DNA of 64,000 bases from Actinomadura citrea (GTDB lineage Bacteria; Actinomycetota; Actinomycetes; Streptosporangiales; Streptosporangiaceae). The stretch is taken from the NCBI RefSeq assembly GCF_013409045.1, contig NZ_JACCBT010000001.1, positions 7,666,669-7,730,668 on the forward strand, written 5' to 3'. This document shows, one piece after another, positions 59,052 through 64,000 of this stretch. Position 1 is the first letter of the stretch; every line of letters starts with the position of its first letter. Below the pieces are notes generated by a model. That model was not told the DNA's origin and made no database searches. It saw nothing but the letters and a program-made list of their open reading frames with translations. A program made the position numbers and the translations under genes.

Positions 59052-59446
59052 GCGGCTGATACCTCCGTTCCGATCGCGTCGGCGCAGTCCAGGCACTCGC
59101 CGAGGTGGCGGGGCAGGACGTATCCGGCGTCGCGTCGGCAGGTCGGGCACATCCGGCGGGCGGCGAGCGCCTTGCCGAGGGCGGCGCGCTGCCGGTCGGT
59201 CGGGACGCGCTTGGGCAGCGCCAGGCGCACGTCGTACAGATAGGCGGCGCGCACTCCCTTGCGATAGCGGCGGGAGTTCCACAGCACCTGTCCGGCGATC
59301 TCCTGACCGCCGGGGCGCAGGCCCTCGGCGGCGAGCTGGCGGAGGGTGCGCAGGTGCGGCGGCGCCATGCGCCACGGCCACGTGGGGATCCCGAAGCGGG
59401 CACCGGTCGGGTCGAAGAACCGCGCGGAGCTACGGCGGCGGGTCAC
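59048..59446 (-). CDS. RRQRL-motif-type zinc-binding protein
   Basis: This 132-residue protein matches the family found in AICEs. It shows the N-terminal RRRSSARFFDPTGARFGIPTWPWRMAPPHLRTLRQL, LRPGGQEIAGQVLW, AAYLYDVRLALPKR and a zinc ribbon CPTCRRDAGYVLPRHLGECLDC. The usual RRQRL reads RRSSARF here, a divergence. Function unknown. GTG start at 59446 overlaps the previous stop. Confidence 0.8.
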   Translation of the reverse strand: MTRRRSSARFFDPTGARFGIPTWPWRMAPPHLRTLRQLAAEGLRPGGQEIAGQVLWNSRRYRKGVRAAYLYDVRLALPKRVPTDRQRAALGKALAARRMCPTCRRDAGYVLPRHLGECLDCADAIGTEVSAA

Positions 59447-59706
59447 GACGCCACACCCCCCGCCCGGCTCTTGGCGTAGGCGGGACGCTGCACGGTGACC
59501 AGGTACCAACCGCCCTCCCTCAGCGACCGGCGGGTCAGCCGCACGCCGGCCACCGTCACGCCGAGCACCGCCACCGCGGTGAGGACGAACGTCGGCAGGG
59601 GGTGCGTGATCAGCAGCGCCGCGCCGACGACGGCGAGGCGGGCGGGGGCCAGGCACAGCCACCCCGCCACGGCGAGCACGGCCAGCGCGACGATCACGGC
59701 GGTCAT
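59443..59706 (-). CDS. Two-helix membrane protein of the transfer operon
   Basis: This 87-residue protein has two hydrophobic segments (MTAVIVALAVLAVAGWLCL and PLPTFVLTAVAVLGVTVAGV) and a basic tail. It could be a small Spd-type spread protein. No motif recognised. The start overlaps the RapZ-C-like gene's stop and the stop overlaps the RRQRL gene's start. Confidence 0.7.
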   Translation of the reverse strand: MTAVIVALAVLAVAGWLCLAPARLAVVGAALLITHPLPTFVLTAVAVLGVTVAGVRLTRRSLREGGWYLVTVQRPAYAKSRAGGVAS

Positions 59707-60122
59707 CGCTGCACCACCGCCTTGCCGATGTCGCGGTGCGCGAGCGTCACCGGGACGTCGAGGTCGGCCAGCATCGCGGCGAGGACGCCGCCCACGGTGG
59801 CGGCGCGGTGCCGGCCGCCGGCGCAGCCGACCGCGACCATGACCGGACCGGCGGACGGGCCGGACAGGTAGGCCAGCACCGCGGCGACGGTCGCGTCGAT
59901 CAACGGCCGGATACCGGGTGTGTTCAGCACCGCGGCGCGGACCTCGGCGTCCTGGGCGGTCAGGTTCCGCAGGCCGCGCACGGCGTGCGGGTCGCGGAAG
60001 TGGTGGCGCAGGTCGAGGACGATGTGCGCGCCGGCGGGCGGGGCGTCGTGCAGGTATCCGAACGTGGTCACCCGGACCTCGGCGTGCCCGGTCGCGGTGG
60101 TCGTGTTCGTGGGGGCGTTCAT
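59703..60122 (-). CDS. RapZ C-terminal-domain-like protein
   Basis: This 139-residue protein corresponds to the C-terminal part of RapZ (RNase adapter/nucleotide-binding family). It shows VLDLRHHFRDPHAVRGLRNLTAQDAEV, LNTPGIRP and VAVGCAGGRHRAATVGG, with AHRD near the end. The N-terminal P-loop kinase domain of RapZ is absent. Such short forms are common in actinomycete integrative elements; the role is unknown. Its start shares one base with the WhiB stop (TGATG). Confidence 0.78.
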   Translation of the reverse strand: MNAPTNTTTATGHAEVRVTTFGYLHDAPPAGAHIVLDLRHHFRDPHAVRGLRNLTAQDAEVRAAVLNTPGIRPLIDATVAAVLAYLSGPSAGPVMVAVGCAGGRHRAATVGGVLAAMLADLDVPVTLAHRDIGKAVVQR

Positions 60123-60436
60123 CAGGCCACCTCGTTCAGGTCGACGTCGGACATGTCCAGGTCAGGGAGGGCGGCCAGCTCGGCGGGGGTCAGACCGGCC
60201 CACACCCCGTACTCGGGGCGGACCCGCGTCGCCAGCTCCAAGCAGGCGCCGCGTAGCGGGCAGGTCTGGCACACCTCGGCGGCGACCAGCTCACGGGCGG
60301 CGCGCTCGTCCGGCGACTCGTCGCCGTCCGGGCCGGTGTGCAGGTCGGGGTCAAACCGGCACTGAGCGCCGGTGATCGGCATGCCGCGCAGGTCGACACC
60401 GGCCAGCGCGACGAACGGGGTCAGGGAACGGGACAC
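60122..60436 (-). CDS. WhiB-family iron-sulfur regulator of the element
   Basis: This 104-residue protein has the four WhiB cysteines: AQCRFDPDLH, then EVCQTCPLRGAC. The following turn motif reads YGVWAGLTPAEL (usually G-V/I-W-G-G). WhiB proteins bind a 4Fe-4S cluster and partner with sigma factors. The GTG at 60436 is chosen because GAGG lies five bases upstream; the frame is open further up to ATG 60541, but that would run across leader repeat copy A. It heads the coupled transfer operon. Confidence 0.88.
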   Translation of the reverse strand: MSRSLTPFVALAGVDLRGMPITGAQCRFDPDLHTGPDGDESPDERAARELVAAEVCQTCPLRGACLELATRVRPEYGVWAGLTPAELAALPDLDMSDVDLNEVA

Positions 60437-60474
60437 GGGCACCTCGTTGAAACTCGTGATCGGTCGGGAGGGAC

Positions 60475-60514
60475 GGCCCTCGGCGGCGTGCTTGGTGGCT
60501 TGTGCGCCGAGGGC
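60475..60514 (-). repeat. Leader repeat copy A (before whiB)
   Basis: The stem gccctcggcg (60476-60485) pairs with cgccgagggc (60505-60514) around a loop with TGCTTGGTGGCTTGTG. It lies 40 bases upstream of the WhiB start codon and is almost identical to copy B. Confidence 0.75.
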
Positions 60515-60547
60515 GAGCGTCTGCGTGTGGCGGGCGGTCATCGCTGG

Positions 60548-60694
60548 TCAGCCCAGCGAGCCCGAGAACGTCGTGATCGCGTGAATCACCTGGTTGACCA
60601 GCGCGGCGGCCTTCTCCGGGTTGTTGATCGCGAAGATCGCGACCGCGATGCCGGCGAGCCACTGCGGGATGTTGCTGGACTTCTGGGGGAACAT
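60548..60694 (-). CDS. 48-residue hydrophobic peptide
   Basis: The ATG at 60694 has GAGGAG eight bases upstream. The product has one hydrophobic helix: IPQWLAGIAVAIFAINNPEK, then AAALVNQVIHAITTFSG. It is the first leftward gene from the divergent promoter shared with the GntR regulator, and precedes whiB by about 110 bases. No family recognised. Confidence 0.65.
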   Translation of the reverse strand: MFPQKSSNIPQWLAGIAVAIFAINNPEKAAALVNQVIHAITTFSGSLG

Positions 60695-60716
60695 CCGAGC
60701 ACTCCTCACGAAATAC

Positions 60717-60804
60717 ATCAAACGTTTGTCGTTTGGCGTTGCCCTCGATTGTGGCCGCTCCAGAGCAGATGTCAAGAGGCATCAATCGTTTGGCGTTTGA
60801 CGTC
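60717..60804. promoter_or_regulatory. Paired CGTTTG-rich direct repeats in the divergent promoter
   Basis: Two 24-bp units (60717-60740 and 60781-60804) match at 20 positions and each contains two CGTTTG hexamers. The first contains the palindrome CAAACGTTTG (60719-60728). They lie between the leftward transfer operon and the rightward GntR gene, where a KorSA-like repressor would be expected to bind. Confidence 0.65.
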
Positions 60805-60811
60805 TGGTCTG

Positions 60812-60869
60812 GTTAGGTGGGGCTAACGCAGCAGGTAGATAGCGGGTAGACAGCGAGAAGGAGCAGGTA
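60812..60869 (+). promoter_or_regulatory. GntR gene leader with GTTAG/CTAAC dyad and GGTAGA repeats
   Basis: GTTAG (60812-60816) and CTAAC (60823-60827) flank gtgggg. Three GGTAGA units follow (60833, 60845 and 60866), the last running into the start codon. An AAGGAG ribosome-binding site lies at 60858-60863. The GGTAGA spacing resembles part of the repeat cluster at 55.6 kb. Confidence 0.5.
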
Positions 60870-60870
60870 G

Positions 60871-61638
60871 ATGGCCACACCGGAGCGCCACGGGTTCCGC
60901 GACATCGCCGCCAAGATCCGGGAAGAAATCATCGACGGCCGGTACCCCACCGGATCCGTCCTGCCGGCCGAGCCGGAGCTTGCCGACCGCTACGGGGCGT
61001 CCCGCAGCCTGGTGAACAGGGCAATGCAGGTACTCGCGGCCGAGGGCCTTGTGCGGCCTCGGCAGGGGCGGGGCACCATGGTCACCTGGCTTCCGCCGAT
61101 GCTCCACTCGCCGGCGCGCTACGACCGGGCGACCCGCGAGAACAACGGCGCCCGCGGCGCGTTCGACGCCGAGGTGCGCGCCCGGGGACTGGAACCGCAG
61201 CACGAGATCACCACCGAACGCGCCGAACCGCCGGCGGCCGTCGCCGAGGCGCTCGGCCTGCCGGCCGGCGAAGTGAACTGCCTTGTCCGGCGCCGGCGAC
61301 TGCTCGCCAGCGGCATTCCCGTCCGGCTGAACGCCAGTTGGTTCCCGCTCGACATCGCCGAGGGGACCGTCCTGGAGGAAGACGGGCCGGTGATCGTCGG
61401 CGGCGTCAAGAGCGCGCTCGCCGAACTCGGCTACGCGCAGACCAGGGCGCGCGAGCAGATCATCCCGAGCCGTCTGCCCACCGACGCCGAGGCGCGCGCG
61501 CTGGAGATCAGCCCGGAGCGCACGGTCGTCGAGATCACGCATGTCGGCCTGACGGCCGAGGGCCGCGCCGTCGAGGTCACGGTCTCGGTCGCGCCCGCCC
61601 ACTACGTGACGGCTCAGTACGAGTTCCCGCTTGCCTGA
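60871..61638 (+). CDS. GntR/HutC-family regulator with UTRA domain (KorSA-like)
   Basis: This 255-residue repressor-type protein has an N-terminal GntR winged helix at about 5-75 (FRDIAAKIREEIIDGRYPTG, LPAEPELADRYGASRSLVNRAM, GLVRPRQGRGTMV). The UTRA effector-binding domain occupies about 95-250 (ALGLPAGEVNCLVRRRRLLASG and on). In AICEs of the pSAM2 type a GntR regulator (KorSA) silences transfer and excision genes. The position and the operators on both sides suggest the same job here. Confidence 0.88.
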   Translation: MATPERHGFRDIAAKIREEIIDGRYPTGSVLPAEPELADRYGASRSLVNRAMQVLAAEGLVRPRQGRGTMVTWLPPMLHSPARYDRATRENNGARGAFDAEVRARGLEPQHEITTERAEPPAAVAEALGLPAGEVNCLVRRRRLLASGIPVRLNASWFPLDIAEGTVLEEDGPVIVGGVKSALAELGYAQTRAREQIIPSRLPTDAEARALEISPERTVVEITHVGLTAEGRAVEVTVSVAPAHYVTAQYEFPLA

Positions 61639-61660
61639 CAACCGGAAGAGATCACACCCG

Positions 61661-62821
61661 ATGATCACGCGCCCAGTCCAGGACCACGCCCAGGCCCTCG
61701 CCGGCAAGGGCGAGCTACCCGCCTTCGTCTACGACCTCGCCGCGCTGCGCGAGCACGCGGCCGAGGTCAAGGCCGCGCTCTCGGCGCCCGGTGCGCCGGA
61801 GATCTTCTACGCCGCAAAGGCCAACCCGGACGCCCCGATCCTGCAAGCTCTCGCCCCCTACGTCGACGGGATCGAGGTCGCGTCCGGCGGCGAGCTGGCG
61901 CACGTGCGCGAGGCACTGCCGGACGCGCGGTTGGCGTTCGGCGGCCCCGGCAAGACCGACGACGAACTACGGCTGGCCCTCGACCTCGGCGTCGAGCGCA
62001 TCCACGTCGAAAGCCCCTACGAGCTGTCCCGCCTGGCCGACATCGCTGCCACGTCCGGCCGCGATGTCGATGTCCTGCTACGGGTCAACCTCGCTGGCGA
62101 CCGCAGCGGCGTCGCGCTCGCCATGAGCGGCCCGTTCGGCATGGACCCCGAGCTGATCGATTCATGCACCGACATCCTGAACAACTCCCCGCAGGCGCGC
62201 CTACGCGGCATCCATGCGCACTTGGCGTCCGGCCTGGACGCGTCCGCCATGGTCGCCCAGTCCGCCGAGATCCTCGCGTGGGGCCGCGCGTGGCTCGACA
62301 GGATCGGCCACACCGGACCGCGTGAGTTCAACCTCGGCGGCGGCATGGCCGTCGACTACTCCACGCCCGGCACCCGATTCGACTGGAAGCAGTACGGCGC
62401 CGACGTCGCTGCGCTCGCCGAGCCGGGCGAAACGCTGCGCATCGAACCGGGCCGCTCCATAAGCGTCTACGCCGGGTGGTACATCACCGAGGTCCTGGAC
62501 GTGAAGAAGGCACACGGCCAGTGGTACGCCGTCCTACGCGGCGGCACCATGCACATCCGCACACCAGTCACCAAGCAACACAACCACCCGCACGACGTCC
62601 TCACCCGCAACGGCGACGGCCCGGCAGTCGCCGGCGAGCCCATAACCCTCGTTGGCCAGCTCTGCACCCCGAAGGACGTCTTCGCACGCGAGGTCCCCAC
62701 AGACCGCATCGCGGTAGGCGACCTAGTCGCCTTCTCCATGTCCGGCGCCTACGCCTGGAACATCTCCCACCACGACTTCCTCATGCATCCCAAACCCGCC
62801 TTCCGCTACTTGCACCCCTAG
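61661..62821 (+). CDS. Type III PLP-dependent decarboxylase (LysA/SbnH-like)
   Basis: This 386-residue alanine-racemase-fold decarboxylase has PLP Lys in EIFYAAKANPDAPI, glycine loop FNLGGGMAVDY, phosphate-binding IEPGRSISVY and the catalytic Cys in VGQLCTPKDVFAREVP, then AYAWNISHHDFLMHP. It is shorter than LysA (463 residues here in the chromosomal copy) and closer to amino-acid or siderophore-pathway decarboxylases. It lies 22 bases after the GntR gene, so it is probably co-transcribed. The substrate is unknown. ATG 61661 is used; the ribosome site is weak. Confidence 0.8.
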   Translation: MITRPVQDHAQALAGKGELPAFVYDLAALREHAAEVKAALSAPGAPEIFYAAKANPDAPILQALAPYVDGIEVASGGELAHVREALPDARLAFGGPGKTDDELRLALDLGVERIHVESPYELSRLADIAATSGRDVDVLLRVNLAGDRSGVALAMSGPFGMDPELIDSCTDILNNSPQARLRGIHAHLASGLDASAMVAQSAEILAWGRAWLDRIGHTGPREFNLGGGMAVDYSTPGTRFDWKQYGADVAALAEPGETLRIEPGRSISVYAGWYITEVLDVKKAHGQWYAVLRGGTMHIRTPVTKQHNHPHDVLTRNGDGPAVAGEPITLVGQLCTPKDVFAREVPTDRIAVGDLVAFSMSGAYAWNISHHDFLMHPKPAFRYLHP

Positions 62822-62840
62822 ACCAAAGCTTCGGGATGTC

Positions 62841-62870
62841 AGCCCCTGTCCAGTTCGTCGGTCAGGGGCT
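62841..62870 (+). terminator. Terminator after the decarboxylase gene
   Basis: AGCCCCTG (62841-62848) pairs with CAGGGGCT (62863-62870), followed by TTTCAT. It lies 20 bases past the stop. Confidence 0.75.
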
Positions 62871-62968
62871 TTCATCTGTGCGGAGAGGCGACCTGGCGCA
62901 GCGACATCCCTGACAGCTACAAGTCACACAACGCAGTTGCGTGGACGAGAACGATATCTCGGAACTGC

Positions 62969-62997
62969 TTGCATGCTCTTCACCTGTACTGGAGAAT
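62969..62997 (+). promoter_or_regulatory. Possible promoter of the HEPN-like cargo gene
   Basis: TTGCAT (62969-62974) and GAGAAT (62992-62997) are 17 bases apart, in AT-richer DNA 28 bases before the start codon. The match to sigma-70-type hexamers is only partial. Confidence 0.35.
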
Positions 62998-63024
62998 GCC
63001 ACAGAACCCAACAAGGAGGTATCA

Positions 63025-64000
63025 ATGAACAGCAATCAGCCTAAGCAACCATCCAAGGGATTCTCGGTCGCTGGAGACCGCTACCTCGGGCAACTATCAG
63101 CGCTACGTGGAGTTTCCAGAGCGATACAGGAGATGCCCGCTCTGGACCCCGAATGGTCCGAGAAGTACCGCAAGGCGATGAACCTATTCCCAGCGGACGA
63201 AGCCAAGATAATCAAAGACAAACTTAAAGAGATCAGCCAAGGCGTAGAGGCACTAACGGAGTTCGCGAAACAAAAAGGGGAGGGCGAGAATCCAGAAGTA
63301 GAGCCGATTCACTTCAATCTTCCAAGTCGAAGCATAGGCAACTTTTTCAAGAACCTTTTCACTGTGCCACTGTTCACCGGCGCCGATCACCGCAATCAGA
63401 TCACTACAGGCGCCTTTCTTATGGCCGCCACCTCATCATTCGAGGCACTCCTGAGTGCAGTGGCGCGAGAGATCTACCGAAAGAATCCTTCAGCACTGCA
63501 AAGATCTGACCATGAGTTCACACTTGAAGAGCTCAACACTTACGCAACGATTGAGGATGCACGCGAAGCCCTCATTTTTCGACGCATCGAAAGTCTTTTG
63601 ATGGAGAGCGTCGACAATTGGATTAAATGGATTGACAGGACGACAAACATCAAACTTCCAAACATTGTAGGAGATTGGATGGAGACTAGGGAAATATTCG
63701 CCCGAAGAAACATCATTGTCCACGCAGGAGGAGTAGCAAGCCGACGCTATATATCCGATCTAGAAAGAGCTGGCATCGATACTAAAGGTATATCAGTTGG
63801 CCAAGATATTGGCGTGGACCCACAGTATCTCGATCAGGCATTGCAACGCCTTATCGCATTCGGGCTGATACTCGTTCATTCCGTCTGGGCGCGCCTACAT
63901 AAGCCTCTGGCCGACACGGCTGCTGCATGGATTTCCGATAGGCAGGAGGGGCTAATCCACCAGCAAATGTGGACGGCAACACTCCTGACTTCCCGCTACA
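63025..64000 (+). CDS. HEPN-like cargo protein, 3' end beyond window
   Basis: The frame is open for 325 codons from ATG 63025 to the window edge, with an excellent AAGGAGGT site six bases upstream. The N-terminal 90 residues are charged and partly coiled (EWSEKYRKAMNLF, IIKDKLKEISQGVEAL). A hydrophobic stretch TTGAFLMAATSSFEALLSAV follows, then RRNIIVHAGG with Arg228, Asn229 and His233, the R-N-x-x-x-H pattern of HEPN-domain RNases and toxins. Codon use (ATA, CTA, AAA) and lower GC differ sharply from all neighbours, a sign of recent transfer. A defence or toxin role is inferred, not shown. Confidence 0.7.
   Translation, partial: MNSNQPKQPSKGFSVAGDRYLGQLSALRGVSRAIQEMPALDPEWSEKYRKAMNLFPADEAKIIKDKLKEISQGVEALTEFAKQKGEGENPEVEPIHFNLPSRSIGNFFKNLFTVPLFTGADHRNQITTGAFLMAATSSFEALLSAVAREIYRKNPSALQRSDHEFTLEELNTYATIEDAREALIFRRIESLLMESVDNWIKWIDRTTNIKLPNIVGDWMETREIFARRNIIVHAGGVASRRYISDLERAGIDTKGISVGQDIGVDPQYLDQALQRLIAFGLILVHSVWARLHKPLADTAAAWISDRQEGLIHQQMWTATLLTSRY

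Larger units (their letters stand above)
50172..64000. mobile_element. Integrated AICE-type conjugative element (left end to beyond window)
   Basis: From a tRNA-Arg gene rightwards come, in order: integrase, excisionase, replication-type protein, translocase (TraB/FtsK), DUF2637 membrane protein, WhiB, GntR regulator, PLP decarboxylase and a HEPN-like cargo gene. This is the standard actinomycete integrative and conjugative element plan. The left limit is somewhere in the 3' half of the tRNA. No repeat of the tRNA 3' sequence is visible up to base 64000, so the right end is outside the window. Confidence 0.85.

Noticed and set aside
60437..60541. N-terminal extension of WhiB from ATG 60541
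   Set aside because: The extension would translate leader repeat copy A, whose other copies are untranslated or in other frames; GTG 60436 has a well-placed GAGG.
62822..63024. Right attachment site just after the decarboxylase gene
   Set aside because: No copy of the tRNA 3' sequence (ggttcgaatcc) is present here or later in the window.
1..64000. CRISPR array or cas genes
   Set aside because: No regularly spaced direct repeats of 24-40 bases and no Cas-like proteins were seen.
1..64000. Polyketide, NRPS or other biosynthetic cluster
   Set aside because: Isolated oxidoreductases and an amidase occur, but no assembly-line, terpene or RiPP core genes were seen.

Overview
High-GC actinomycete chromosome. 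Gene content and order (nrtL-lysA-hom-thrC-thrB-rho-rpmE-prfA-prmC-sua5-wecA-like-atpIBEFHAGDC), WhiB and DUF2637 proteins, GTG starts and many 4-nt stop/start overlaps point to a Streptosporangiales or Thermomonosporaceae-type organism (Actinomadura-like). The genus is an inference from gene content only.

Layout. 1-24.2 kb is an accessory and regulatory region. It holds the nucS tail, a Ser/Thr kinase with a DUF3298-like sensor, a frameshifted lipoprotein gene, an amidase, two GNAT enzymes, several regulator/target pairs (TetR/NmrA, PadR/membrane protein, HxlR/SDR-VOC) with visible operator-like repeats, a carotenoid oxygenase, an aldehyde dehydrogenase, a GMC oxidoreductase, a PduO-type adenosyltransferase, a DUF4097 lipoprotein and a secreted M28 peptidase. 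24.4-32.7 kb is the complete F1Fo ATP synthase operon, read leftward and followed by DUF2550. 32.9-44 kb holds a WecA-like transferase, a DUF2207 protein, sua5, prmC, prfA, rpmE, a NarL-type two-component system and rho. 44.2-49.7 kb is the aspartate-family amino-acid operon (nrtL, lysA, hom, thrC, thrB), followed by a lone receiver-domain protein.

From 50.17 kb a tRNA-Arg(CCG) gene marks the left end of an actinomycete integrative and conjugative element (AICE). It carries a tyrosine integrase, an excisionase, a DnaB-N/DUF3987 replication-type protein, zinc-ribbon proteins, an FtsK/TraB translocase, a DUF2637 membrane protein, an RRQRL-type zinc protein, a RapZ-C-like protein and a WhiB, nearly all read leftward and many translationally coupled. 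A rightward arm starts with a GntR/UTRA regulator and a type III PLP decarboxylase. It ends in an AT-richer cargo gene with a HEPN-type RNxxxH motif that runs off the window. No second copy of the tRNA 3' end is visible, so the right attachment site should lie beyond 64 kb.

The most notable unexplained structures are in the element: a hairpin leader repeated in front of three genes; a GTAGC/GCTAC repeat cluster beside traB that resembles the regulator promoter; paired CGTTTG-rich repeats in the divergent promoter; a long dyad next to xis; and a 35-codon gene coupled at both ends. Outside it, an 18-bp palindrome is shared by a histidine-kinase promoter region and a DUF4097 lipoprotein gene.
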